A stretch of 64,000 nucleotides of DNA from an uncultured bacterium (GTDB taxonomy: Bacteria; Verrucomicrobiota; Kiritimatiellia; CAIKKV01), in NCBI GenBank assembly GCA_938038445.1, contig CALHRZ010000028.1:55961-119960 (forward strand), given 5' to 3'. The notes under the pieces were generated by a model that saw only the letters and a list, made by a program, of their open reading frames with translations, made no database searches and was not told the DNA's origin. Below are positions 44,604 to 53,984 of this stretch, piece by piece (the stretch's first letter is position 1; each line of letters begins with the position of its first letter). Made by a program: the position numbers and the translations under genes.

Positions 44604-45548
44604 ATGACCCGTTCCCATCCGTTCGTGTATGAACCTTCCCCCTTCGTTCCGTTCCGAGACCGACGCGTCCTCGAACGGATCCGCCGAATCAAACGCAGCG
44701 AAATCACGCGCCACCCCAACCCGGATCTCCACATTCGCGTCCTCCCGGACTCCATGATGGAGTTCACATGGTTGACCGATATGTTTTACCGCATTAAAAC
44801 GGCGATGGATGCGGGGCGCCGCTGCGTGTTGATTCTTCCGAACCCCGCCCACACATACATCAAGCTCGCGGCCCTCCTCAACCGGTTCCAGGTTTCCTGC
44901 CGAAACCTCTGGGTCTTCATCATGGATGAATATGCCGATCAGGATGGCCGAATCGCACCAGAAACATGGAAATTCGGCTTCATGTATTCATTCAAAAAGT
45001 TCTTCTACCAAAACCTGGAGCCAAAACTCCGTCCCCCGGAACGGCAGATCGTCGGCCCCACGAACCGGAATTGCGCGGAATACGGCAAGCGCATCGAGGA
45101 CGTAGGCGGTGCGGACGCTTGCTATTCCGGCCCCGGCTGGACGGGCCATCTTGCGTTTATCGAACCGGACGCGCCCGAGTTTGCCGCCGCTTCGCTCGAG
45201 GAATGGCTCGCGCTCGGACCCCGAATCGTAACCCTTAGCCCTTTCACGATCGCTCAAAACTCTCTCCATGGCTTTTTCGGCATGAGCGGCGATCTGGCTG
45301 CTGTCCCTCCCAAAGCGTTCACAATCGGGCCGGCCCAGGTTCGAGCCGCCCGCTACCGTCTGGACATGAGCGGCATCACAACAGCGGGCACTTCCGTCTC
45401 CTGGCAACGTTTCATCACTCGACTCATCTGGCATGGACCCGTCACGCCGTTGGTCCCCACCTCGTTGCATCAACTCCTCAAAACCGATGTCATCATCAGC
45501 GAGACCAATGCCGCTGACATCGAACCTCACTGGGACTTGGGCTATTGA
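44604..45548 (+). CDS. Glucosamine-6-phosphate deaminase-like (NagB) paralogue
   Basis: A 314-residue protein of the NagB/6-phosphogluconolactonase fold. The VFIMDEYAD segment corresponds to NagB MDEY, and GPGWTGHLAFIEP to the NagB catalytic loop G-V-G-N-D-G-H-I-A-F-N-E-P. His and Glu are kept but the Asp (E. coli Asp141) is replaced by Thr, so normal deamination is doubtful. The substrate may be a different sugar phosphate. Perfect AGGAGG six bases before the ATG; ten bases after ddh and directly followed by the aldo/keto reductase. Confidence 0.8.
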   Translation: MTRSHPFVYEPSPFVPFRDRRVLERIRRIKRSEITRHPNPDLHIRVLPDSMMEFTWLTDMFYRIKTAMDAGRRCVLILPNPAHTYIKLAALLNRFQVSCRNLWVFIMDEYADQDGRIAPETWKFGFMYSFKKFFYQNLEPKLRPPERQIVGPTNRNCAEYGKRIEDVGGADACYSGPGWTGHLAFIEPDAPEFAAASLEEWLALGPRIVTLSPFTIAQNSLHGFFGMSGDLAAVPPKAFTIGPAQVRAARYRLDMSGITTAGTSVSWQRFITRLIWHGPVTPLVPTSLHQLLKTDVIISETNAADIEPHWDLGY

Positions 45549-47486
45549 ATGAAAACCATTCGACTTGGCGCAAAGGGCCCCATCGTTTCCCGTCTCGGCT
45601 TCGGTTGCATGAGACTCCCGATGGGAGAAGACGGCCGGGTTAACCGCACGCTGGCGATTCCCCTCCTGCATCGAGCCCTCGAATTGGGAATCACCTATTA
45701 TGATACCGCCGTCGGCTACTGCCGAGGCGACAGCCAACGCGTGCTGGGCGAAGCCTTCGAGGGCATCCGGAACCGGATCGTCCTCTCCACCAAAAACCCC
45801 GCACACTCGGCCAACGATACGGAGTGGTGGGCGAAGCTCGAAGAATCGTTGCGCCTTCTCCGGACGGATTTCATTGACCTTTACCATTTTCACGGAATCA
45901 CTTGGGAAACCTACGAAAAACACCTTCGCATGCCAGGAAAAATGCGCCTGATGCGCAAAGCCAAAGAAGAGGGATTGATCCGCCACATTTGCGCCTCATT
46001 CCACGACCAACCCGCTTCCCTTATCCGGCTTGCAGAAACAGGCGATTTCGACGTGTTGACGGTGCAATACAACCTCTTATTCCGCGAACTGGAACCCGCG
46101 CTGGATCGGTGCCGCCAACTCGGAATCGGCATCGTGGTCATGGGCCCGATCGGCGGGGGCCGCCTCGGCGTCTCAAGCAACCGAATCCGCGACCTGCTCA
46201 AAGGAGAAGCCGCCTCAACGCCGGAAGCCGCACTCCGTTTCGTTCTCGCGAACTCCGCCGTCCACGTCGCCCTCTCGGGCATGAGCACCATTGAACAGCT
46301 CGAAGAAAATGCCGCTGTGGTTTCCGACAAGGAACCGTTCACTCACGGGCAAATCGCGGCCCTGGAAAAAGAACTGGCCCGGGTTCGGGAACGACTCGGC
46401 ATCCATTGCCCAGCCTGCGGCTACTGTATGCCCTGCCCCAAGGGAGTGGACATTCCTGAAAATTTCCGCCTCTACAATGAATGGCAAATGTTTGGCTTGG
46501 AACCGGTTGCCCGGCGCGCCTATGCAGGGCTGTCGCGCCCAGCTTCCTATTGCATCGAGTGCGGCGCCTGCCTGCCCAAATGCCCCCAGAAACTCGCGAT
46601 TCCATCCCTCCTCCGGCGCGTCATGAGCGAACTCGATGCGCAGATGCTCGATTTCGGCGCCACGCTGTTTTTGAACGACGCCCAAAGCGCCGAAGATCTC
46701 CGGGGCACGGTGCTCCTCCGGAATTTTACCTCCACCCCCATGCCCCTGCATTTCCGTTTTGAGATGGAAGGAAACGGCCGGGCTCTTATCCGGAAGGAAA
46801 ATCGTACGCCTCTTCCTCCCGAGGGCACCCGAAAAGCCCCCGTCACATTTCATGTCCCCAACGGACTGGGAACGCTGAGCGGCACGCTGGTTCTGCAGCG
46901 GCAAACGGAATGTCGGACGATCCCCTTTTCGATCCCGTTTTTCATCGTTCCCGAAAACATCTGGCGTCGCCATGAAGCACGTCTGAACCCAAACATCTTG
47001 ACGAATTCGGAACAATCTTCCCGGCATGATTGGTCCATTGCGCTCCGACGGGTTGGACGGGTCCTGGAAGCACAAATCGAAATCCATTCCCCCCTCCATG
47101 GACTCTCATCGGGACCCGATCCTGTTGGTGGCCGCTTGGAGATGTTCGTGGACCTCCGCCCACCGGCCGCTGCAGCGGCCAACGTATATGAAGAAGGAGT
47201 CGAACAATTCTTTCTATTCCTGAAGGAACCCGGCGCGGTTCGGAGCCGGTCCGGACGTCCTGTTGCAATGGACTTCCGGGTTCGCCGGACTGACCGCGGG
47301 GCGGAAGTCCAAATTCGACTTCCACTTCCTGAAACTCCATTATCCGAAATCGGTCTCGACTGGATGCTGGTTCTGGCGGATCCGGCCGGTCATGAGATCG
47401 CCCATTGGGTGTACGGCGGACGGAGTGCATTGTGGCAAAATCCCCGCCGATTTACTCGTGCTTACCTGACGCCGACCGCGGGATAA
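45549..47486 (+). CDS. Aldo/keto reductase with ferredoxin domain and C-terminal beta domain
   Basis: A 645-residue fusion. Residues 1-270 are an aldo/keto reductase barrel (LGFGCMRLPM, YYDTAVGYCRGDSQRVLGEA, FIDLYHFHG). Residues 290-355 hold two 4Fe-4S motifs: CPACGYCMPCPKGVDIP and CIECGACLPKCPQKLAIP. Residues about 370-645 are a beta-rich extension ending like a CBM9-type domain (EIGLDWMLVLAD, YGGRSALWQNPRRFTRAYL). The first two parts are a known anaerobic AKR type; the third is uncommon. It starts one base after the NagB-like gene and is last of the ddh run. Confidence 0.85.
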   Translation: MKTIRLGAKGPIVSRLGFGCMRLPMGEDGRVNRTLAIPLLHRALELGITYYDTAVGYCRGDSQRVLGEAFEGIRNRIVLSTKNPAHSANDTEWWAKLEESLRLLRTDFIDLYHFHGITWETYEKHLRMPGKMRLMRKAKEEGLIRHICASFHDQPASLIRLAETGDFDVLTVQYNLLFRELEPALDRCRQLGIGIVVMGPIGGGRLGVSSNRIRDLLKGEAASTPEAALRFVLANSAVHVALSGMSTIEQLEENAAVVSDKEPFTHGQIAALEKELARVRERLGIHCPACGYCMPCPKGVDIPENFRLYNEWQMFGLEPVARRAYAGLSRPASYCIECGACLPKCPQKLAIPSLLRRVMSELDAQMLDFGATLFLNDAQSAEDLRGTVLLRNFTSTPMPLHFRFEMEGNGRALIRKENRTPLPPEGTRKAPVTFHVPNGLGTLSGTLVLQRQTECRTIPFSIPFFIVPENIWRRHEARLNPNILTNSEQSSRHDWSIALRRVGRVLEAQIEIHSPLHGLSSGPDPVGGRLEMFVDLRPPAAAAANVYEEGVEQFFLFLKEPGAVRSRSGRPVAMDFRVRRTDRGAEVQIRLPLPETPLSEIGLDWMLVLADPAGHEIAHWVYGGRSALWQNPRRFTRAYLTPTAG

Positions 47487-47633
47487 CACATTCCGTTTCC
47501 CTCGATCGGGGGCTTGCGTTGAAACCCCTTGCAGGGACTTTTGCTCCTCGATTGGAAGGAAGTGGCGAAACCGTCCGTTCAAAAAACCGCTTCAGCGAGG
47601 GTCCAAGTCTTCAGGAACAGGCTCGATCCGTGC
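47487..47633. other. Convergent gap (147 bp), no gene seen
   Basis: This lies between the plus-strand aldo/keto reductase and the minus-strand kinase. No clear hairpin with a T-run on either strand was found. Confidence 0.4.
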
Positions 47634-48995
47634 TCACGTGTCGGAAGAAGGTGACGCTCGAGGGGTTGGAGCGATTTCAGCCGGATCGCAAACGGCGGCC
47701 ATGATCCCCTTGTAGTCGTACGTATCCAGCAACAATCGAAGAGCCGCTTTGGGCGGGGATTCTTCAATCTGGGCCAACAGTTCTTCCAACCGATCCAGGT
47801 CGGCAAGGCGGGCCGCTTCGAAAAGGGATGCGCGAAGAGAAGCCGGCCATTTTCGAATCCCGTGAAGGTCCTCCGCGAGATCGGTGGCCGCTCTTCGGAA
47901 TTCGCACTCGAGCGGCAGCGTCTTTTGAAGTTCGGTCAAAAGATCGGGTAGCTTGAATGGCTTTCGAACATATCCCGAAAGCCCGGCCGAGAGGATGCGC
48001 GCCTTGTCCGACTCAAACGCGCTCGCCGTCAAGGCGATGATGGGGACGACTCCGCCGCCCGGCCGCTGACGGATGCGATGAGTGGCTTCCAGACCGTTCA
48101 TGCCCGGCATCCGGATGTCCATCAGGATGGCATCGGGCCGTTGTTGATCGAAGACCGCTAAGGCTTCCGCCCCGCTTTCCGCTTCGATCGCCTCGATCTC
48201 CAGTGAACTCAACGCACAGACAATGACCTGACGGTTGATCGGTTCATCGTCCACCACAAGAACCCGCGCCCGTCGGCCGTCGGACATCCGCACCCGGACA
48301 ACATCGGCCGTTTCCTGTTGGCGAACAATCTCTTCCGCCGTATCCGGACCGGCTTCCTCGTAGGGGAACTCAAACCGAAACAGCGTGCCGCGTCCGGGCT
48401 CCGACCAAACCAATTCAAGGCGCCCCTTCAACAATTCCAAATAGCGAAAACTGATGCTAAGCCCAAGCCCCGTGCCTCCCTGCCGGGAGTTCGATCCGTT
48501 TCCTTGAGAAAATGGCTGGAAGAGATGCGGGCGATCCTCCTGCGGAATGCCGGGACCGGTGTCTTCAATTTCAACCTGAATCAAAGGAGCCCCATCTGCC
48601 CCCTCCGCGCGGCAAACGCGAAGCTGCACCGATCCTTGCTGGGTGAATTTGATCGCGTTGCCGACCAGATTGATAAAGACCTGCCGAATCTTGCCGTCAT
48701 CGGTCACAATGCGATCCGGCACATCGGGTGCAATCGTGACGTTCCATTCGAGCCGCTTCGCCTGCGCCTGAACCTGAAACATCGCTTTCAGATCCTGGAT
48801 CCATTCCCGCAAGGGAAATACTTTTCGCGTGACGTCCGCACGGCCCGATTCGATTTTGGAAATTTCGAGAACGTTGTTGATGAGATCCAACAGGTGTTCA
48901 CCGCTTCGCATGATGGTTCGAATGTGCTCTTTCGCCCGGTTCGGGAGATTGGCATCGCGATCGAGCAACTGGCAGTACCCGAGAATGGCATTCAT
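47634..48995 (-). CDS. Hybrid sensor kinase, C-terminal part (after frameshift): DHp remainder, ATPase, receiver
   Basis: 453 residues beginning MNAILGYCQLL, which in intact kinases directly follows the H-box H-E-I-R-T-P. It carries the second part of the dimerisation helix, an HATPase_c domain (VFINLVGNAIKF, EIEDTGPGIP, GGTGLGLSISF), a receiver domain (VLVVDDEPINR, phosphoacceptor Asp in AILMDIRMPGMNG, Lys in YVRKPF), and a short helical tail. The ATG overlaps the stop of the upstream part (ATGA), so it may still be translated alone. See the next entry for the lesion. Confidence 0.85.
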   Translation of the reverse strand: MNAILGYCQLLDRDANLPNRAKEHIRTIMRSGEHLLDLINNVLEISKIESGRADVTRKVFPLREWIQDLKAMFQVQAQAKRLEWNVTIAPDVPDRIVTDDGKIRQVFINLVGNAIKFTQQGSVQLRVCRAEGADGAPLIQVEIEDTGPGIPQEDRPHLFQPFSQGNGSNSRQGGTGLGLSISFRYLELLKGRLELVWSEPGRGTLFRFEFPYEEAGPDTAEEIVRQQETADVVRVRMSDGRRARVLVVDDEPINRQVIVCALSSLEIEAIEAESGAEALAVFDQQRPDAILMDIRMPGMNGLEATHRIRQRPGGGVVPIIALTASAFESDKARILSAGLSGYVRKPFKLPDLLTELQKTLPLECEFRRAATDLAEDLHGIRKWPASLRASLFEAARLADLDRLEELLAQIEESPPKAALRLLLDTYDYKGIMAAVCDPAEIAPTPRASPSSDT

Positions 48996-50044
48996 GGGGG
49001 TATTTCATGCGACATGTTGGCCAGAAAGATCGTTTTGGACCGGTTGGCTTTTTCCGCTTCATCGCGAGCGATCAAAAGACGCGTCTGCCGCTCCTCCTCG
49101 AGGCGCAACCGCGCACGTAAGAAAGCGGATCGCAGAAAGGAGGAAAGCGCAAAAAAGAGTAGAATCAGGAGCAGAAGGGTTGTCCATGAATAAATGTAGG
49201 GATAGGGGATTGAACGGGACGAGACGGGCCCTGCCTTTCGAATCATCCGTTCCTTCTCAAAGTCGGAGGTGATGTCCGAAATCCGCGTCAATAAGTCCGC
49301 CAACCGATCATACTCGACGGGTACAGCCATTCCGACCGATGCCACATAAGGCAAGTAGCAGCCGATCGCCGTGAAATGACGAGCGTATTCCACCTCGGGC
49401 GCAAGAACCGCCTCGTACCCGATCACCGCGTCGGCTTGCCCGCGCCGCAACATATTAAAACATTCTTGGAGCGACGGAACCGGCCGCGGTTGAAGCTCAG
49501 GAAATAAATCGCGCCATCCGCCCTCAAAACTGGGATGGGAAACATCGGCAACCAACCGCATCTTCGGGAGACTTGGCCCGGGGCGAAACGTCTCCGCATC
49601 TCGCTTTCGAATTACAACAACCAAAGGAGTGCGTATGAGTGGCGGCAGAAAACGGAATCGTTTTTCCGCAGCTCGTGTTCTTTCCAACGCCGCCACGATA
49701 TGCACCTTTTCCATCTCCGTCTGGGTCATCAAGTCTTTGGTGCTTGTCGTGACCGCGCGAATCGGAATCCCAAGAAACCGCTCAAATCGGCTCTGCCATA
49801 CCCGGGCGACCCCTGCGACGTCTCCTTTCCTCTCCCGGTATACTAACGGCGCCCAATCCGTATTGTATGCCATGGAAAGAACCGCCGTGGACTCCAACCA
49901 TGCCCGTTCTTCGGGCTTTATCCAATCTTCTCTCTCCTCCCAATCCGCATCGAAGAAAGAATGCTCCCCCTCCTCTCCCCAACCAAAAGGTGAGACCACC
50001 GCAACACCCACTATCACAAAAACCAGACTCCATGGGATTCTCAT
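48992..50044 (-). CDS. Hybrid sensor kinase, N-terminal part: periplasmic solute-binding sensor and membrane helix
   Basis: 350 residues: a leader (WSLVFVIVGVAVVSPFGWG), a periplasmic bacterial solute-binding (SBP_bac_3/BvgS-like) domain at about 35-285, a transmembrane helix at about 295-318 (WTTLLLLILLFFALSSF), then the start of the DHp helix with FLANMSHEI. The frame ends at PP-stop just past the histidine. Compared with the usual H-E-I-R-T-P-M-N, two bases stand where six are expected, a net four-base loss next to a run of five C. ATG at 50044 overlaps the preceding gene stop (ATGA). The protein is probably non-functional as a kinase unless a frameshift rejoins it. Confidence 0.85.
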   Translation of the reverse strand: MRIPWSLVFVIVGVAVVSPFGWGEEGEHSFFDADWEEREDWIKPEERAWLESTAVLSMAYNTDWAPLVYRERKGDVAGVARVWQSRFERFLGIPIRAVTTSTKDLMTQTEMEKVHIVAALERTRAAEKRFRFLPPLIRTPLVVVIRKRDAETFRPGPSLPKMRLVADVSHPSFEGGWRDLFPELQPRPVPSLQECFNMLRRGQADAVIGYEAVLAPEVEYARHFTAIGCYLPYVASVGMAVPVEYDRLADLLTRISDITSDFEKERMIRKAGPVSSRSIPYPYIYSWTTLLLLILLFFALSSFLRSAFLRARLRLEEERQTRLLIARDEAEKANRSKTIFLANMSHEIPP

Positions 50045-51183
50045 GGGAGAGATTCGGACGAGCCTCGTTTGGGTTTTAAAACCGTGAACCAAAACTCGCA
50101 GCCTGTACCCGGCCTGTTGCGGACCCCGATTTCGCCTCCCTGCGCCTCGATCACCATCCGGCTGAAAACCAAACCAAGCCCCGAAACATTCCGCCCCGTG
50201 CCGGCCGTCACCGATTCGATCCGACCAAACTTTTCGAATAGACGACGCTCATCTTCCGGCGTCAGCCCAGAACACTGATCTTGAATCGCGAACCGAACAA
50301 ACTCCCCTTTATCGGCCACGAGCAATCGAATCTCAGTCCCAGGCGCTGTATGCTTGACCGCATTGTGCAGAAGGTTCATCAGCACACGGGCAGTGAGAAA
50401 ATGGTCGCAGAGAATCCGAAGATCCGACGGAACCGCCGGCGCTTCAAACGAGTGACGCTTCAGAAGCGTCCCCATCATCTGAAGCGCCCGCCCCACCACC
50501 TCGGCAGCCGAACTCTCCTGCAGATTGACAAGCCGGGCCCCCAACTCCATTTTATAAACATCCAGAATATCCGCAATCATATGTTCGAGAACCAACACGG
50601 CTTCGCGGGCCGCAAAGAGAGGGCTTGAACCCTCCGCAGAAACGTTCGCCGCCAAAAGGTCGAGCGCGGAAGAAATGTTGGAAAGCGGCGTTCGCAGATC
50701 GTGGATTAACAGATGAACCAATTGCTCCTTGATCGTTTCGAGTTGCTGAAGTTGACGGCATTTCTCCTCGAGATCCCGACGCAACGCCGCCAACCGCAAA
50801 TGCGTCATAATGCGGATGCGCACCTCCTCCATGTGAAAGGGTTTGGTGATGTAGTCCACCCCCCCCACTTCAAACGCGCGTACCTTGTCCAAAAGATTTC
50901 CCATCGCACTCAGGAAAACAACCGGAACATCGCGCATCTCCGAAATTTCCTTAAGGCGACGGCAGGTTTCAAATCCGTCCATTTCGGGCATGCTCACGTC
51001 CATTAAAACCAGATCCGGACGGACGTGAGAGACGAGTTCCAACGCCGCAATTCCGCTGGTGACGGGACGGACCCGATAGCCTTCGGATCGGAGGAAATGG
51101 ACCAGCAACTGGAGATTGGCCGGCATGTCGTCCACGATGAGAATCGTAGCCGGCCGGACTTGATTGGGCATCGCCCCGTTCAT
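50041..51183 (-). CDS. Receiver-histidine kinase protein
   Basis: 380 residues, cytoplasmic. The receiver domain is N-terminal (ILIVDDMPANLQ, Asp in LVLMDVSMPEMDG, Lys in DYITKPFH), followed by a coiled linker and a histidine kinase with H-box LLIHDLRTPLSNI, N-box LMNLLHNAVKHT, and SGLGLVFSRMV as G2-box. ATG at 51183 has GAGG five bases upstream. It overlaps the hybrid kinase by four bases, so the two likely form one phosphorelay in which the receiver here could be the target of the membrane sensor. Confidence 0.87.
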   Translation of the reverse strand: MNGAMPNQVRPATILIVDDMPANLQLLVHFLRSEGYRVRPVTSGIAALELVSHVRPDLVLMDVSMPEMDGFETCRRLKEISEMRDVPVVFLSAMGNLLDKVRAFEVGGVDYITKPFHMEEVRIRIMTHLRLAALRRDLEEKCRQLQQLETIKEQLVHLLIHDLRTPLSNISSALDLLAANVSAEGSSPLFAAREAVLVLEHMIADILDVYKMELGARLVNLQESSAAEVVGRALQMMGTLLKRHSFEAPAVPSDLRILCDHFLTARVLMNLLHNAVKHTAPGTEIRLLVADKGEFVRFAIQDQCSGLTPEDERRLFEKFGRIESVTAGTGRNVSGLGLVFSRMVIEAQGGEIGVRNRPGTGCEFWFTVLKPKRGSSESLP

Positions 51184-51275
51184 CGCCACCTCATGGGTCG
51201 AAATCAGGTCGCTCGCGATAACCCCTTTCAACTTTCACGCTAACATACGACCTCCCATCGTGCAAGAGGTTTTTG

Positions 51276-53072
51276 TCAGCCGCTTCGCCCGAATCGTCGG
51301 TCAAGCTCTCGCCAGGAAAAAAAGATCATAGTCGGACGGCCATGAGGACAGGTATAAGGGAGTTCGGTCCGTGCCAAATCCGTCACCAGCCGCTCGATTT
51401 CGGCCATCGTAAGTCGATCCCGTTGCTTGACCGCGCCGCGACAGGCCGCTGCAATGACCTGTTCCTCATCCCATCGCCCACGACGGCCGCTTCCCTCCCC
51501 TTCTTCCAGTTCCGCCAAAAGATCGGGAATCAATCGGGCCGCAGAAACGGCCCCCATCATCGCAGGCAACGCTTCAACCGCAAATGCGTCGCCCCCAAAA
51601 TCGGAAATCGTGAAACCAATCCGATTCAACACGTCGGTCAAACGCCTGCATGCCGCCGCGCGGGAAGGAGAAAGGGGCACAATTTCGGGAGCCAGAAGCC
51701 CCTGCCGCTCGATGACGCCATTTTCAACGGCCTTTTTCAACCGCTCGAACAACACCCGCTCATGCGCCGCATGAGGATCCATCAGCGCAAGCCCATCCTC
51801 CGTCTCCAGCACCACATACAAGGAACCCGCCTGCCCCAGCACCCGGCACCAACTCCAAGGTCCCTCTCTGCCTCCTTCAACCGCCGGCCCTTCGCCTGCT
51901 GTTTCGGACGCGGGCGCGGAATCGGAAGACGAAGGGGAAGAAGGCGACAGGGGAAGACGAGGATAAAGAAACGAGCGCGGCGGCGGAAGATCCAATATGG
52001 GAAGCGCACGGGAAAAAGGACGGGACGGCTCCTTCGGACCTGCGGGAAGGGGCGGTAAGGAAATCCCTGTGGAATCAGGTGAAATTCCAAGAGCAGCCCG
52101 AACCGCCAGTGCGAGGGCTTCCCGGACGGCGTCCGGATTTCGAAACCGTACCTCCTTTTTGTTGGGATGGACATTGACGTCCACCTGCTCGGGCGGAAGC
52201 CGAATTTCCAGAATGACAATTGGATGCCGGTCGGAAGGCAGCAGGGTATGATATCCTTCCCGGATTCCTCGGGCCAGAACCGCAGCCGTCGCCGCCCGGC
52301 CGTTCACATAAAGATACTGATCGGCACGATCGGGCCTCCCCGCCGAGGGAATCCCTACATAGCCTCCCACTTGAATACCCTTCGACTCCCAGGCCACTGG
52401 ACGTAATACCGATGCGAATTCCGTCCCAAAGGCCTCTCGAATTCGGAAACCGAGATCCCCGCCAGCCGCCAGGCGATATACCAACCGTTGATCGGCCCGA
52501 AGCGTCATGGCCACTTCCGGCCGGCTTAGCGCCAACGTAAGAAACAACAACCGCAAATGGCCTCCTTCCGTTTCTGGACTCCGAAGAAACCGGCGCCGGG
52601 CCGGCACATTGAAGAATAGATCCCGGACTTCAACGAGGGTGCCGAACGGTGCGCCACAATCGCCCGCTTCGAGCAGCTTGCCGCCGGCCATCTGAATCTC
52701 CGTACCGTTTTCCGCGTCCATCGGCCGCGTCACAAGCCGAAATCGGGAGACGGCAGCGATCGAAGCCAGCGCCTCACCGCGAAATCCAAGTGTCGAGATT
52801 CGGACCAAATCCTCCACGGTGCGAATTTTGCTGGTGGCATGGCGCTCGACGGACAGCAACGCATCATCGCGGCTCATTCCGCAACCATCGTCCGAAACAG
52901 CCAGCCGCTTGATCCCCCCCCCCTGGAACTCGACCTCGACATGCCGTGCGCCTGCATCAAAGGCATTCTCAATCAGCTCCTTGGCCACAGACGCTGGCCG
53001 TTCCACCACTTCGCCCGCCGCGATTTGGCTCGCCACAACATCGGGCAGAATCTGGATGCGCCGTTCCGGCAT
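51276..53072 (-). CDS. mutL: DNA mismatch repair protein MutL
   Basis: A 598-residue MutL. The N-terminal GHKL ATPase has ELIENAFDAGA, VSDDGCGM and GFRGEALASI. The linker (about 340-390) is proline/serine-rich. The C-terminal dimerisation domain has an endonuclease-type site (DPHAAHERVLFERL, CRGAVKQRD, and CPHGRPT), so it is probably the nicking form. No mutS is nearby. It is 45 bases after the second exbD and upstream of the kinase genes; the order is unusual. Confidence 0.94.
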   Translation of the reverse strand: MPERRIQILPDVVASQIAAGEVVERPASVAKELIENAFDAGARHVEVEFQGGGIKRLAVSDDGCGMSRDDALLSVERHATSKIRTVEDLVRISTLGFRGEALASIAAVSRFRLVTRPMDAENGTEIQMAGGKLLEAGDCGAPFGTLVEVRDLFFNVPARRRFLRSPETEGGHLRLLFLTLALSRPEVAMTLRADQRLVYRLAAGGDLGFRIREAFGTEFASVLRPVAWESKGIQVGGYVGIPSAGRPDRADQYLYVNGRAATAAVLARGIREGYHTLLPSDRHPIVILEIRLPPEQVDVNVHPNKKEVRFRNPDAVREALALAVRAALGISPDSTGISLPPLPAGPKEPSRPFSRALPILDLPPPRSFLYPRLPLSPSSPSSSDSAPASETAGEGPAVEGGREGPWSWCRVLGQAGSLYVVLETEDGLALMDPHAAHERVLFERLKKAVENGVIERQGLLAPEIVPLSPSRAAACRRLTDVLNRIGFTISDFGGDAFAVEALPAMMGAVSAARLIPDLLAELEEGEGSGRRGRWDEEQVIAAACRGAVKQRDRLTMAEIERLVTDLARTELPYTCPHGRPTMIFFSWRELDRRFGRSG

Positions 53073-53117
53073 CCCGTTTCCTTTACACGGCCGTTCCCGC
53101 TCGCAACGCTTTAGACG

Positions 53118-53525
53118 TTACATACTCAGGACGTTTAAATTCGTCAGGCCGTTCTTCGAACACAGGTCGAGCGCCTGAATCAACCGCTCGTGAGGCGAGT
53201 CGGGCGCGCACTTGATCAGGATCGTCTGGGTTTTGCTGTAGCGGGCCAAACGGCTCAACATCCGATCGAGCGTCGCCGGCGTCATCGGCCGTTCGTTCAG
53301 GGTAAACCCGTCCGTAAAAACGCCAATCGTCACCATCTCTTCGATCTTCTCCTCCGGGGGAGGCGCATTGGGATCCGGGGACGGACGGCTGACGTCCAAA
53401 TGGGCCAGGACGTCCTCGAATTTGATGGTGAACAGGAAGAAGATGAGGAGCTGAAAGACGCAGTCAATCATCGGCGTCATGTCCAGCCGGGTCTCTTCCT
53501 CGGGTTTCCTTCGGCTCCGCCTCAT
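53118..53525 (-). CDS. exbD: ExbD/TolR-family protein (second copy)
   Basis: A 135-residue single-span protein. The membrane helix DMTPMIDCVFQLLIFFLFTI contains the conserved Asp used for proton translocation, and the rest is periplasmic. Together with ExbB and the first ExbD it makes an energy-transducing proton channel complex in the inner membrane. Ten bases after the first exbD. Its sequence differs clearly from the first copy, so the two are not a recent duplication. Confidence 0.9.
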   Translation of the reverse strand: MRRSRRKPEEETRLDMTPMIDCVFQLLIFFLFTIKFEDVLAHLDVSRPSPDPNAPPPEEKIEEMVTIGVFTDGFTLNERPMTPATLDRMLSRLARYSKTQTILIKCAPDSPHERLIQALDLCSKNGLTNLNVLSM

Positions 53526-53535
53526 GTGCGTGCCC

Positions 53536-53958
53536 TCACCGTTGAGTCACTTCCTTTTGGATTGCCACAAACTGGAGACGAACCAGCCCAACCTCCGTGC
53601 AGACATCCATCACCCTGCGGATGTCACGGTGCGGAGTCCGAAGATCACCGCGAATCTGGACTGGAATATTGTACCCCACCCGATTGACCGCCCCCAGCAA
53701 AAGGTACCGAAGCATCTCGGTCGAAAGAAGCGTCCGCCCCATGAAAATACGGCCCTTCGCATCCACCTCGATGACGACTGTCCCCGGCACTTTGTCTTTG
53801 ATCTCGGGACCATGGCGCGATTTGGCAAGGCGGATATCCTCCACGAACATGTCCCGCTCCATCTGGATGGTCACCAGGAAAAAGATCATGAGCTGGAAAA
53901 CCATGTCAATCATGGGGGTCATGTCGGGTTGGGAATCGGATTGGACGAGTTTGGCCAT
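53536..53958 (-). CDS. exbD: ExbD/TolR-family protein (first copy)
   Basis: A 140-residue single-span protein with PDMTPMIDMVFQLMIFFLVT carrying the conserved Asp, and a periplasmic C-terminal domain (VQIRGDLRTPHRDIRRVMDV). It follows the exbB gene by 26 bases. Two ExbD-type partners with one ExbB is a recurrent arrangement in PVC bacteria. Confidence 0.9.
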   Translation of the reverse strand: MAKLVQSDSQPDMTPMIDMVFQLMIFFLVTIQMERDMFVEDIRLAKSRHGPEIKDKVPGTVVIEVDAKGRIFMGRTLLSTEMLRYLLLGAVNRVGYNIPVQIRGDLRTPHRDIRRVMDVCTEVGLVRLQFVAIQKEVTQR

Positions 53959-53984
53959 GGCGAGCCTCCCCGGCTAGGGGACAA

